A DNA stretch of 64,000 nucleotides from assembly GCF_044904705.1 (NCBI RefSeq), contig NZ_JADIKL010000002.1, positions 620,001-684,000 of the forward strand, given 5' to 3'. This DNA is from Rhodanobacter_A agri (GTDB lineage: Bacteria > Pseudomonadota > Gammaproteobacteria > Xanthomonadales > Rhodanobacteraceae). Shown here one piece after another: positions 56,509 to 64,000 of the stretch. How positions within the stretch are numbered: position 1 is the first letter of the stretch; the number at the start of each line of letters is the position of its first letter. The notes under the pieces were generated by a model. It was not told the origin of the DNA. It ran no database searches and saw only the letters and a list, made by a program, of their open reading frames with translations. The position numbers and the translations under genes were made by a program.

Positions 56509-57396
56509 ATGGCCCAGCAACACGACATCTACTACGTACCGAGCAAGAGCCAGTGGCCGATCGTGGCCGCGGTGGTCATGTTCCTCACCGTGTTCGGCGC
56601 CGCGCACTGGCTGAATGCCGAGCCCGGCGAGTCCGGCTTCGGCAAGACGATGATCACGATCGGCGCGGTCGGCATCCTCGGCATGTTCTTCGGCTGGTTC
56701 CATTCGGTGATCAAGGAATCGCTGGCCGGCCTGTACAACCCCCAGGTGGACACCTCGTTCCGCATGGGCATGATGTGGTTCATCTTCTCCGAGGTGATGT
56801 TCTTCGGCGCGTTCTTCGGCGCGCTGTTCTACATCCGCACGTTCTCGGTGCCGTGGCTGGGCGGCGAGGGCCACGGCGTGCTCACCCACCAGTTCCTCTA
56901 CGACAGCTACAGCGGCGCCTGGGGCGCGGCCGGCGGCAACGGCCCGCTGCACGTCGGCGGTGCCTTCAGCACCGTGGCGCCGTGGGGGCTGCCGCTGCTG
57001 AACACGCTGATCCTGCTCACCTCCAGCGTCACCGTGACGATCGCGCACCACGCGCTGCGCGCCGGTCATCGCGGTCGCATCCTGCTGTTCCTCGGCCTCA
57101 CCGTGCTGTTGGGTGCGGGCTTCCTGTACTGCCAGGCGCACGAGTACATGGAGGCGTACAAGGAGCTGAACCTGACCCTGCACAGCGGCGTCTATGGTTC
57201 CACCTTCTTCATGCTCACCGGCTTCCACGGCCTGCACGTGACCCTGGGCACGATCATGCTGGCGGTGATCTGGCTGCGCGTGCTGAGGGGCCACTTCAGC
57301 AAGGAGCACCACTTCGGCTTCGAGGCGGTGGCGTGGTACTGGCACTTCGTCGACGTGGTCTGGCTGTGCCTGTTCCTGTTTGTCTACATACTTTGA
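56509..57396 (+). CDS. coxC: cytochrome c oxidase subunit III
   Basis: 295 residues with seven membrane helices. The opening HDIYYVPSKSQWPIV, then WFIFSEVMFFGAFFGALFYIR, HHALRAGHRGRILLFLGLTV, and the ending FHGLHVTLGTIML and FGFEAVAWYWHFVDVVWL are all subunit III hallmarks; the conserved Glu in FSEVMFF is present. It completes the catalytic core of the aa3 oxidase. It is followed by two repeat copies and a strong terminator. Confidence 0.97.
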   Translation: MAQQHDIYYVPSKSQWPIVAAVVMFLTVFGAAHWLNAEPGESGFGKTMITIGAVGILGMFFGWFHSVIKESLAGLYNPQVDTSFRMGMMWFIFSEVMFFGAFFGALFYIRTFSVPWLGGEGHGVLTHQFLYDSYSGAWGAAGGNGPLHVGGAFSTVAPWGLPLLNTLILLTSSVTVTIAHHALRAGHRGRILLFLGLTVLLGAGFLYCQAHEYMEAYKELNLTLHSGVYGSTFFMLTGFHGLHVTLGTIMLAVIWLRVLRGHFSKEHHFGFEAVAWYWHFVDVVWLCLFLFVYIL

Positions 57397-57407
57397 CGCT
57401 ACACCCC

Positions 57408-57522
57408 GTCGCGGAAGGCAAAAGTCAAAAACCGGCCATCCATGGCCGGACTATTTAATTTCACGCGACGTCGTGTCGCGGAAAGCGAAGATCAAGAACC
57501 GGCCATCCATGGCCGGACTCTT
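57408..57522. repeat. two imperfect direct repeats each with a CCGGCCAT hairpin
   Basis: Copies at 57408-57455 and 57475-57522 (48 bases, 67-bp period) agree at about 42 of 48 positions. Each contains CCGGCCAT-CC-ATGGCCGG, an 8-bp stem with a 2-base loop. Between them CGCGAC-GTCGT-GTCGCG forms a third hairpin. A hairpin with the same core is at 14732-14749. Confidence 0.75.
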
Positions 57523-57554
57523 CAAGAAGGCATCGCTCCGGATCGGTTCCGGAT

Positions 57555-57588
57555 ATGAAAAAGCCCGCCGGATGGCGGGCTTTTTCAT
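57555..57588. terminator. bidirectional terminator after coxC
   Basis: Perfect 15-bp stem (57555-57569 with 57574-57588), core AAAAAGCCCGCC/GGCGGGCTTTTT, loop GGAT. A and T runs on both sides suit both the cox operon and the convergent DUF2909 gene. Confidence 0.92.
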
Positions 57589-57625
57589 GCTGCGAGGGGG
57601 AATGGTCGCCGTCGGGCGGTTACAA

Positions 57626-57841
57626 TCACTGGCCGACGTCGTGCGGTTGCAGCCAGCCCATCCAGATGCCGAACACGACCATGCCGATCAGCAGCAGCGA
57701 CAGCGCGATGCGGCGGGTCAGCGCCCAGGCCATGCGCCGGTCGTCGTTCTTGTCGGTCATCATGTAGTACAGCGCCTGGGCGAGGCTGAAGACCACCACC
57801 AGCAGCAACACCACCACCGCGTATTTGTAGATGGGACCCAC
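57626..57841 (-). CDS. DUF2909 twin-transmembrane protein
   Basis: 71 residues with two membrane helices (YAVVVLLLVVVFSLAQAL and IALSLLLIGMVVFGIWMGWL) separated by a charged loop MMTDKNDDRRMAWALTRR, the DUF2909 pattern. Its role in cytochrome oxidase biogenesis is presumed only from constant neighbourhood. The start is taken as the GTG at 57841, since the next upstream Met (57925) would overlap the divergent SURF1 gene. Confidence 0.78.
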   Translation of the reverse strand: MGPIYKYAVVVLLLVVVFSLAQALYYMMTDKNDDRRMAWALTRRIALSLLLIGMVVFGIWMGWLQPHDVGQ

Positions 57842-57897
57842 GTGATTGATCCGGTCGTATACGGTGCTGGCAGTATAGCCATCGCGGGCGCCGCACC

Positions 57898-58650
57898 ATG
57901 CTAGGCGGCTTCCGCCGTCCGCCATGGTGGGCGATCCTGCTGACGGCCGTCGCAGCCGTGCTTTTCGTGCGCCTGGGCGTCTGGCAGCTGCATCGCGCCG
58001 CCTTCAAGGACGACCTGCTGCGACGCTATGCCGCGGCCGCAGTCGCGTCACCGCAAGGCTTTGCCGCGGTGGCCGCGCACCCGCCGCCGGATGCCTACCC
58101 GCGGGTGCAGCTGCAGGGCCGCTACCTGGCTGACCGCATCTATCTGCTGGACAACCCGAAACACGACGATCGCGGCGGCGTGGAAGTCTACGTGCCGTTG
58201 CGCGTGCCGGGCGCCGACCGCTTGCTGCTGGCGGACCTGGGTTTCCTGCCCGGCAACGGCACCGACCAGACGCCGCAACTGCCGCCGTTGCCGGAAGACA
58301 TGCAGGACTTGCACGGCCTCTACCTGCCGCCGCCGGGGCAGGGCTTCGCGATGGGCGGCAACGCACTCGCGCGGCAGGCGCACTGGCCGAAGAAGACGAT
58401 CTATCTCGATCTGCAGCAAGTCGCCGCCGACCTCGGCGCGGCGCTGTATCCGCGTGTGGTGAGCCTGGATGCCGACCCGGCCTCGATCTACGTGCGCGTG
58501 CACGCGCTGGATTTCGGTGACATGCCGCCGGCGCGGCATCGCGCCTACGCGTTCCAGTGGTTCTCTTTCGCGATCGCCGTGGTGGTGATCCTCCTGGTGC
58601 TGAACCGCAGGCGCGGTTCGCGCAAATCCCGACCGATGGACTCCCGATGA
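57898..58650 (+). CDS. SURF1 family cytochrome oxidase biogenesis protein
   Basis: 250 residues with N- and C-terminal membrane helices (WWAILLTAVAAVLFVRLGVWQLHR and YAFQWFSFAIAVVVILLVL) bracketing a periplasmic domain that contains YPRVQLQGRYL, YLLDNPKHDDRGGVEVYVPLR and LLLADLGFLP. SURF1 delivers haem A to subunit I. Its TGA overlaps the next gene's ATG by four bases (ATGA). Confidence 0.94.
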   Translation: MLGGFRRPPWWAILLTAVAAVLFVRLGVWQLHRAAFKDDLLRRYAAAAVASPQGFAAVAAHPPPDAYPRVQLQGRYLADRIYLLDNPKHDDRGGVEVYVPLRVPGADRLLLADLGFLPGNGTDQTPQLPPLPEDMQDLHGLYLPPPGQGFAMGGNALARQAHWPKKTIYLDLQQVAADLGAALYPRVVSLDADPASIYVRVHALDFGDMPPARHRAYAFQWFSFAIAVVVILLVLNRRRGSRKSRPMDSR

Positions 58651-59216
58651 ATGCCGCCGATCCCGCCGCGCTCCGCAAGAGCCGCCTGAAGCTGTTGCTG
58701 GTTGCCTCGATCTTCGCCGTGCCGTTCGTGCTGGCGATGGCGCTCACGTTGGCCGGCTGGCAGCCCGGCGCCCGGGGCAACGGCCTGCCGGTGCTGCCCC
58801 AGCGCAACTTCGCCCAGGAGCAGCTGCCGGTGCGCCTTGCCGACGGCAAGGACTGGGCCTGGCGCGACAGCGAACCGCGGCTCACCCTGGTGGCGCTGCC
58901 GGGACCGGACTGCGCCACGCGCTGCTATGCCACATTGACCGCGATGGCCAAGGCGCGTGTGATGCTCAACCGCAACCAGTCGCGGCTGCGCCTGCTGTAC
59001 GTGGGGGCGCCGCCCACGGATGCACAGCGCGACGGCATGGCGAACTACTGGCAGGTCGGCAGCGACGTCGACGGCAAACTGGCGCAGTGGCGCCCGAGCG
59101 AGCCGGACAGCGTCAGCGCGCTGCTGGTGGAATCCGATGGCACGGCGCTGGCGCGCTATCCTGCCGGTTTCGATTCCTCCGGCCTGTTCCGGGATCTGAG
59201 CAAGGTCATCAAGTAA
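58647..59216 (+). CDS. membrane-anchored thioredoxin-fold protein, diverged Sco-like
   Basis: 189 residues: one N-terminal membrane helix (LLLVASIFAVPFVLAMALTLAG) and a periplasmic thioredoxin-like domain. PGPDCATRCYATLTAM keeps the CxxxC spacing of the Sco copper site, but the conserved distal His of Sco proteins is not evident in the VSALLVESDGTALARYPAG region. It could be a copper or redox assembly factor for the oxidase. It is coupled by overlap to SURF1 (ATGA) and to ctaA (TAATG). Confidence 0.75.
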   Translation: MNAADPAALRKSRLKLLLVASIFAVPFVLAMALTLAGWQPGARGNGLPVLPQRNFAQEQLPVRLADGKDWAWRDSEPRLTLVALPGPDCATRCYATLTAMAKARVMLNRNQSRLRLLYVGAPPTDAQRDGMANYWQVGSDVDGKLAQWRPSEPDSVSALLVESDGTALARYPAGFDSSGLFRDLSKVIK

Positions 59217-60379
59217 TGTCGTTGCGTGTCCAGAAAATCCTGCGCTGGCTGTCGCTGCTGGCGGCCGTGTTCGCGTTCGGGCTGGTGATGTTTGGCGGCT
59301 TCGTACGCCTGTCCAACGCAGGCCTGTCCTGCCCGGACTGGCCCACCTGCTACGGCGAGGCCACCTGGCCGCAGCATGCGCAGGCGGTGGCGAAGGCTGA
59401 CGCGACCTTCCCCGATCGTCCCTATGAGGCGCACAAGGCCTGGCGCGAACAGGTGCACCGCATGCTGGCCGGCACGCTGGGTGTGCTGGTGCTGGCCTTG
59501 GCTTTCGCGGCGGCATGGCGGCGGCGCTGGGCGCAGCTGTCGCTGGTTGCCAGTGCGGTGCTCGCCGCGGTGGGCGTGGCGATGTACATGCGCGGTGAAC
59601 ACCACTGGTCCTCGCTGCTGGCGGTGTGCGCGATCGCGCTGCCGCTGGCTGCGGCGCTGGCGCTGCAGCGTCCCGCAGCATGGCGGGTCTGCCTGGTGGC
59701 GCTGGGCGTGATCATCTTCCAGGCGATGCTGGGCATGTGGACGGTGACCTTGCTGCTCAAGCCCATCGTGGTGACCGGGCACTTGCTGGGCGGCATGGCC
59801 ACGTTCGCCTTGCTGGGCTACGCGGCCGTGCGCTTTGCCGGCGTGGGCGCGGCGGACGATGCGCTGGCGGGGCTGCGCCGGCTGGTGATCCTCGGCATCG
59901 TGCTGCTGGCCTGCCAGATCGCGCTGGGCGGCTGGACTTCGTCGAACTACGCGGCGCTGGCCTGCGGCTTCGGCGATGCGGCGTTCCCGAAATGCCTGGA
60001 CCAGTGGTGGCCGCCGGGCGACTACCACCAGGGCTTCATCCTGTGGCGCGGCATCGGCGTGGATTTCGAGGGCGGCATTCTCGACCAGAGCGCGCGCACC
60101 GCGATCCAGATGGCGCACCGGATCGGCGCGCTGGTGGTGTTCTGCTACCTCGGCTGGCTGTCGCATCGGCTGGCGCGGCATAGCCTGCGCTGGTGCGGCA
60201 TCGCGGTGGCGACGGCACTGGTCTGCCAGGTGCTGCTGGGCATCAGCAACGTGCACTTCGGTCTGCCGCTGCCGGTGGCGACGGCGCACAACGGTATGGC
60301 GGCGCTGTTGCTGTTCACCCTGGTGGCGACGATGGCGCGCACGCAGCGCAGGCATGACGTCGCGGGAGTCCTGCGATGA
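59216..60379 (+). CDS. ctaA: haem A synthase (COX15/CtaA)
   Basis: 387 residues with about eight membrane helices. Typical segments are GGFVRLSNAGLSCPDWPTCYG near the N-terminus, EQVHRMLAGTLGVLVLALAF, LKPIVVTGHLLGGMAT, and MAHRIGALVVFCYL, which supply the His ligands of the two haems, plus LGISNVHFGLPLPVATAHNG. It oxidises haem O to haem A for subunit I. The ATG overlaps the previous stop (TAATG). A longer open frame upstream overlaps the Sco-like gene and is not used. Confidence 0.96.
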   Translation: MSLRVQKILRWLSLLAAVFAFGLVMFGGFVRLSNAGLSCPDWPTCYGEATWPQHAQAVAKADATFPDRPYEAHKAWREQVHRMLAGTLGVLVLALAFAAAWRRRWAQLSLVASAVLAAVGVAMYMRGEHHWSSLLAVCAIALPLAAALALQRPAAWRVCLVALGVIIFQAMLGMWTVTLLLKPIVVTGHLLGGMATFALLGYAAVRFAGVGAADDALAGLRRLVILGIVLLACQIALGGWTSSNYAALACGFGDAAFPKCLDQWWPPGDYHQGFILWRGIGVDFEGGILDQSARTAIQMAHRIGALVVFCYLGWLSHRLARHSLRWCGIAVATALVCQVLLGISNVHFGLPLPVATAHNGMAALLLFTLVATMARTQRRHDVAGVLR

Positions 60380-61278
60380 GCATGCTGGGCGAGTACCTGC
60401 AGCTGACCAAGCCGCGCGTGGTGGCGCTGCTGGTGTTCTGCGCGGTGATTGGCATGTTCCTCGCCGTGCCCGGCATTCCGCCGTGGCGGGCGCTGGTGTT
60501 CGGCACGCTGGGCATCTGGCTGGCCTCCGGCTCGGCGGCGGCGTTCAACCACCTGATCGACCAGCGCATCGACAAGCTGATGGCGCGCACCGCACGGCGC
60601 CCGCTGGCCACCGGGCAGCTCAAGCCGTGGCAGGTGCTGGTGTTTGCGATCGCGATCGGCGTCGTCTCGATGCTGGTACTGGCGCTGCTGGTGAACGGCC
60701 TCACCGCCTGGCTCACCTTCGCCGGGCTGATCGGCTACGCACTGGTCTACACGGCCTACCTCAAGCGCGCTACGCCGCAGAACATCGTGATCGGCGGCCT
60801 TGCCGGCGCGATTCCGCCGGTGCTGGGCTGGACCGCGGTGACCGGCGCGTTGCATCCGTTCGCACTGCAGTTGTGCCTGATCATCTTCGTGTGGACGCCG
60901 CCGCACTTCTGGGCGCTGGCGATCTTCCGCCGCGACGATTACGCGCGCGCCGGCGTGCCGATGCTGCCGGTGACCCACGGCGTGGCCTACACGCGCTGGC
61001 AGGTGCTGTTCTACACCGTGCTGCTGGTGCTGGTGACCCTGCTGCCGGCGATCACCGGCTACAGCGGCTGGCTCTACCTTGGCGGCGCGGTGGTGTTGGG
61101 CGCGGGCTTCCTGTACTACGCCATCCGCCTGTTGAATCCGCCGGACGATTTCTTCGCGATGCGCGTGTTCAAGTATTCGGTGATCTACCTGATGGCGCTG
61201 TTCGCCTTCCTGCTGGCCGACCATTGGCTGGCCGTGCCGCTGCTGGATCACGCGCTGGCCTGGCAGCGGGCGGCTTGA
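60376..61278 (+). CDS. ctaB: protohaem IX farnesyltransferase (haem O synthase)
   Basis: 300 residues of the UbiA prenyltransferase superfamily. First aspartate motif FNHLIDQRIDKLMARTARRP (NxxxDxxxD-like), second region YTAYLKRATPQNIVIGGLAGAIPP, and the CyoE-type WTPPHFWALAIFRRDDYARAGVPMLP. About eight membrane helices. It farnesylates haem B to haem O. It overlaps ctaA by four bases, completing the SURF1/Sco-like/ctaA/ctaB operon. Confidence 0.97.
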   Translation: MSMLGEYLQLTKPRVVALLVFCAVIGMFLAVPGIPPWRALVFGTLGIWLASGSAAAFNHLIDQRIDKLMARTARRPLATGQLKPWQVLVFAIAIGVVSMLVLALLVNGLTAWLTFAGLIGYALVYTAYLKRATPQNIVIGGLAGAIPPVLGWTAVTGALHPFALQLCLIIFVWTPPHFWALAIFRRDDYARAGVPMLPVTHGVAYTRWQVLFYTVLLVLVTLLPAITGYSGWLYLGGAVVLGAGFLYYAIRLLNPPDDFFAMRVFKYSVIYLMALFAFLLADHWLAVPLLDHALAWQRAA

Positions 61279-61287
61279 GCCATCGGC

Positions 61288-62886
61288 TCAGTCGCGGGTG
61301 GCGATGCCCGCGTCGTTGAGCAACTGTTCCAGCGGTGCCAGCAGCTCGCCGTATTTTTCCCAGCGGCGGACCGCATTGCGATGGATCGGCTCGCGCGCCT
61401 GGACGGTGCTGGCGGTGGCCACCGCCGACGGATTGCGCTCGAAATGCAGGCAGGCCTCGTGCCACGGCAAGCCGCAGAAGTCGAGCAGGCGGCGCGTGCT
61501 CGCTTCCTGTTCGGCTACCAGCGTTTCGTAGTCGATTTCCAGGATCCGCCCCGGCAGGACCCGGCGCCAGTGCGCCATCATGCGTTCGAACTGGATATAG
61601 AAGCGGCCGATGTCGAGCAGGTCGAACGAGTAGCCGTGGAACGCCGAGTTCTCCTGGAACAACTCGCGGAAGTTGCTCAGGCAGGTGTCCATCGGGTTGC
61701 GGCGCAGGCAGATGATCGTTGCCTTGGGCAGCGCATGCGCGATGAAGCCGGCATGCAGGAAATTGTGCGGCAGCTTGTCGATGAAGCGCGGCTTGCAGGC
61801 TGTCTGCGGCCGGGTGCCGTCGATATAGCGCAAGCCGAGCAGCTCGAGGTCGACGTTCCTGGCGCCGTCGACCACGGCCGCGCTGAGCAAGGGAGCCTGC
61901 CTGGCCTCAGACAGCTGCTTCACGGCCCATGGGAAATTCGTCAGCTCGCCGGCGGAATGGACCTGGGGATGGCTGGAGATGATCCGCTCCACCAAGGTGG
62001 TGCCAGAACGTGGCATGCCGACGATGAAAATCGGTTCGTCGCTGCCATAGCCTTGCGTATGCGGGCGCGGCTCCGGGAAGGCGCGGATGAGCGCGTCGAC
62101 CAGCGCGCTGTCCTGCGTGCTGTCGTAGCGGCGGTGGTGGCTGCGGGCCGCTTTGCCGCGGGTGAAGTGCGCGAACGCGTCGCCGAACTCGCCCAGGTCC
62201 TCGCATTCCTTGCCCAGCGCCATGTGCAGGTGCATCTGCGCTTCGTCGTTCGTCGCGTGTTCGTGCAGCAGCGCCTGCAGCTGCGCGACATGGTTGCGCG
62301 CGGCGGTCTGCCGGCGCAGGCGTGAGCGCAGGCCGTAGGCAGGCCAGAAGTCGGGCTGCAGCGCGAGGCAGGTATCGAACGATGCCTCGGCCTGGTCGAT
62401 GTCGCCGGTGAACGCCAGCGTGACGCCGAGGTTGAAATGGCACAGCGGGTGCTGCGGTGCCATCGCCACGGCGCGCCGGAAGGCGATGTTGGCCCGTTCG
62501 TGCACGTTGCAGTCCATGTAGGTCATGCCGAGCAGGAGCGGCGTCTCTGCCGCGGTCGGTGGCCGGGCGGAGGCGATGTTGGCTACTTGCAGGGCTTCGC
62601 CAAGGCGCCTGGCCCGCGCCAGGGCGCGGGCGAGATGCGTGAGGTACTCGGCGTTGCTCGAATCGAGCGATGCGGCCTGGCGCAGGTGGTCCAGCGCCGG
62701 ACCGAGCTGATTGAGTTCGAGCAGGGCACGGCCGGTCAGGTGCTGGGCCGCTGCATGATCCGGTTGCAGCCGCATCGCCTGTTCGGCCAGCGCGCCGGCC
62801 TTGGCCGGTTCGCGGTTGGCCAGGGCCGCAGCGGCCTGCGACACGAGGGCTTCGACTTGCGCAAGGGTGTGCGGAGCTGGATTCAT
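61288..62886 (-). CDS. TPR-repeat sulfotransferase family protein (second paralogue)
   Basis: 532 residues, built like the protein at 576-2165: N-terminal TPR repeats (about 5-235) and a PAPS-dependent sulfotransferase domain with GMPRSGTTLVERIISSHP at about 290-307, IICLRRNPMDTCLSNF, and the shared ending LLDFCGLPWHEACLHFERN. Similarity between the two runs over their whole length. The start is uncertain: ATG 62886 (MNPAPH) is used, ATG 62910 is the alternative, and a longer frame to 63129 looks non-coding. It is convergent with ctaB, with 9 bases between stops. The acceptor is unknown. Confidence 0.86.
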   Translation of the reverse strand: MNPAPHTLAQVEALVSQAAAALANREPAKAGALAEQAMRLQPDHAAAQHLTGRALLELNQLGPALDHLRQAASLDSSNAEYLTHLARALARARRLGEALQVANIASARPPTAAETPLLLGMTYMDCNVHERANIAFRRAVAMAPQHPLCHFNLGVTLAFTGDIDQAEASFDTCLALQPDFWPAYGLRSRLRRQTAARNHVAQLQALLHEHATNDEAQMHLHMALGKECEDLGEFGDAFAHFTRGKAARSHHRRYDSTQDSALVDALIRAFPEPRPHTQGYGSDEPIFIVGMPRSGTTLVERIISSHPQVHSAGELTNFPWAVKQLSEARQAPLLSAAVVDGARNVDLELLGLRYIDGTRPQTACKPRFIDKLPHNFLHAGFIAHALPKATIICLRRNPMDTCLSNFRELFQENSAFHGYSFDLLDIGRFYIQFERMMAHWRRVLPGRILEIDYETLVAEQEASTRRLLDFCGLPWHEACLHFERNPSAVATASTVQAREPIHRNAVRRWEKYGELLAPLEQLLNDAGIATRD

Positions 62887-63080
62887 GAGCGGTTCGCCGT
62901 GTATCGCCATGCTGCGTGCCTGAACGGCATCGCCGTGGCCGACAATGGTGCCCGTTTTCCGCGCAGCGTCCCAGCGATGCCTTGATCCAAACCGTGGTGG
63001 CGGACAGCCCGATGGCCATGCGCGCCGGCCGCTTCGACACGAAGGGACGCGCTCCGCGAGCGCGCGGCCGAGCCGAAATG

Positions 63081-63109
63081 GATTGACACTTTCGCACTGC
63101 AGCACCACA
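63081..63109 (+). promoter_or_regulatory. candidate sigma-70 promoter for the mgtA leader
   Basis: Consensus -35 TTGACA with a 17-base spacer to CACAAT (4 of 6 at -10). It points towards the small ORF and mgtA, about 230 bases upstream of the small ORF. Confidence 0.4.
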
Positions 63110-63265
63110 ATGCGCGGGCCGTACGGCACGCCGTGTCGAACGGCATCCTGTCCTGACTAACCAAGGCATATGGACGTTTACCCTAGTCGCAACGTCGACA
63201 TCCGCTCGCATCGGGTGCCGGCAATGCATAACAAGCTGAACGCCTGCGGCAGCCGCCAGCGGTCG

Positions 63266-63299
63266 GCCGGTTCTTTCCTAGACTAGGAAACGCCGGCTC
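63266..63299. promoter_or_regulatory. palindrome upstream of the mgtA leader ORF
   Basis: TTTCCTA-GAC-TAGGAAA (63274-63290) is a perfect 7-bp dyad, extended outside by GCCGG (63266-63270) and CCGGC (63293-63297). It may be an operator or RNA hairpin 43 bases before the small ORF. The 14-mer GGAAACGCCGGCTC (63286-63299) also occurs at 8138-8151. Confidence 0.5.
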
Positions 63300-63341
63300 A
63301 TCTCCGACGGCGCCGCGCGCCGTAACCGAGGAGATGGGCCC

Positions 63342-63548
63342 ATGAAGCTCCTTCGCGATTTTCTCCGTCTGCGGGCTCCCCGCCGCAGCCTGTTCGCCGC
63401 ACGCCGCGATGCGCGCCGGCGCGACTTTGTCGTGACCGTGCCGGCACCGCTGGTTGCTCCGTCCGTCGAGGCACCGCGCCAGATCGAAAAGCGTGCCGTC
63501 GCATCGTTGTCTTCGCCGCGTCATCTGCAACTGGCATCCAGTCATTGA
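63342..63548 (+). CDS. 68-residue basic/proline-rich leader-like protein upstream of mgtA
   Basis: 68 residues with GAGGAGATGGGCCC directly before the ATG, a good ribosome site. The N-terminus is very basic (KLLRDFLRLRAPRRSLFAAR) and the middle is proline-rich (VPAPLVAPSVEAP). No domain is recognised. Its place 175 bases before mgtA and its Arg/Pro composition recall the short mgtL leaders of enteric bacteria, where ribosome stalling sets mgtA transcription, although those are much shorter. It could also be a small independent protein. Confidence 0.55.
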   Translation: MKLLRDFLRLRAPRRSLFAARRDARRRDFVVTVPAPLVAPSVEAPRQIEKRAVASLSSPRHLQLASSH

Positions 63549-63722
63549 TGCACGCGCGCGCGCTCCGCAGGTGCTGGCCTCCGCCAGTGCGGCGGGGGTG
63601 CAGTCTGTGTCCGGTGGTCCGAGCGGCCGCCGCCAGGTCCACGGTGGACGTTCCGCCCAGGTAGTCGGCAGGCGCCGACACGCTGCCGCGGCGCGGATTC
63701 CCTCGAACAACGGTAGCGATCC

Positions 63723-64000
63723 ATGAGCAAGTCCTTCTCCCGCTCGACCGTCAAGGCTGCAGCGCCCGCCCCGGCGCATGTGCTCGCGGCGCAGGAAGCG
63801 TTTCGCGACAACGATGCCTTGCTGGCCGCGCTCGAGACGTCCGCGCACGGCCTGGACGAGGAGCACATCACCGAACGGCTGCATCGCGACGGCGCCAACG
63901 AGGTGTCGCACGAGAAGCCGCCGCACTGGTCGGTGCAGCTGCTGCGTGCGTTCAAGAATCCGTTCATCATCGTGCTGCTGGTGCTGGCCGGCGTACAGCT
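63723..64000 (+). CDS. mgtA: magnesium-translocating P-type ATPase (N-terminal part, cut by window end)
   Basis: 92 codons are visible. After a variable start (MSKSFSRSTVKAAAPAPAHV), the text matches the cation-ATPase N-terminal domain of MgtA/MgtB: LAALETSAHGLDEEHITERL, then RDGANEVSHEKPPHWSVQLL, then RAFKNPFIIVLLVLAGVQ, the first membrane helix. P-type IIIB ATPases import Mg2+ down its gradient under limitation. The catalytic DKTGT and the rest lie beyond the window, so this is a partial gene and the paralogue (MgtA or MgtB) is not settled. The 5' region suggests leader-mediated control. Confidence 0.85.
   Translation, partial: MSKSFSRSTVKAAAPAPAHVLAAQEAFRDNDALLAALETSAHGLDEEHITERLHRDGANEVSHEKPPHWSVQLLRAFKNPFIIVLLVLAGVQ

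Larger units (their letters stand above)
62887..63341. other. 455-base region between sulfotransferase and mgtA leader
   Basis: No convincing gene is seen. It holds TTGACA (63081-63086), 17 bases, then CACAAT (63104-63109), a plausible rightward sigma-70 promoter for the mgtA leader, and the palindrome at 63274-63290. It also holds the leftward promoter of the sulfotransferase gene, which I could not place. Confidence 0.5.

Noticed and set aside
62945..63160. 71-codon plus-strand ORF in the gap before the mgtA leader
   Set aside because: No ribosome site, unusual composition, and it overlaps the candidate promoter.
63454..63726. 90-codon plus-strand ORF overlapping the leader ORF and the mgtA start
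   Set aside because: Overlaps a better-initiated ORF in another frame and has an Arg/Ser-rich shadow composition.

Overview
This 64 kb window is high-GC chromosomal DNA from a gammaproteobacterium of the Xanthomonadales, most likely Rhodanobacteraceae (the Rhodanobacter, Dyella, Luteibacter group). That placement is inferred from the gene repertoire and protein flavour: a cox operon with SURF1, ctaA and ctaB downstream, short PutA, DUF3016, a YcgL protein, TPR-sulfotransferases, and Mg-type HemB. I see no phage, integrase, transposase, tRNA, rRNA or CRISPR array. The window is mostly core and housekeeping DNA with several accessory islands.

Layout. 1-7.4 kb: the end of an AI-2E family permease, a TPR-sulfotransferase, Rep helicase, a flavin-dependent halogenase-like protein, thymidine kinase (carrying an in-frame repeat insertion) and an uncharacterised 257-residue protein. 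7.4-12.6 kb (minus strand): nitroreductase, then a Gld-like ABC operon (ATPase, permease, GldG-like, DUF4340-like) ending in mutM. A 268-bp palindromic element separates the ATPase and permease genes. 12.7-20.2 kb: delta-9 desaturase, DUF3016, rpmB-rpmG, secB-gpsA and a SNF2 helicase. 20.2-24.8 kb: HAD phosphatase and glucokinase, an S53 peptidase, hemB. 24.9-29.5 kb: two small-molecule islands. One is a TetR gene divergent from a tautomerase-like gene, with strong palindromic operators. The other is a LysR gene divergent from a carboxymuconolactone decarboxylase / DUF4865 / tautomerase operon. An esterase lies between them. 29.8-33.3 kb: two tandem GH27 alpha-galactosidases and a glutaminyl cyclase. 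33.4-42 kb: a CPA2 antiporter, a GT9 glycosyltransferase, a giant membrane ankyrin protein, YcgL and FadL.

42-49.6 kb is the most interesting stretch. An AraC-type regulator lies upstream of, and co-directional with, an operon for a parallel beta-helix lipoprotein, a diheme cytochrome lipoprotein, a TonB-dependent receptor and an aldehyde dehydrogenase. Two direct repeats with a 23-bp period sit in the operon promoter region. The beta-helix/cytochrome pair is a recurrent conserved pair of unknown function. The receptor, dehydrogenase and dedicated regulator suggest a surface uptake-and-oxidation module.

49.7-61.3 kb: PutA, then the aa3 cytochrome oxidase locus (DUF2244, coxB, coxA, a 44-residue small protein, coxC, DUF2909, SURF1, a diverged Sco-like protein, ctaA, ctaB). 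No ctaG/cox11 lies at its usual place. 61.3-64 kb: a second TPR-sulfotransferase paralogous to the first, then a small leader-like ORF preceding mgtA, which is cut by the window end.
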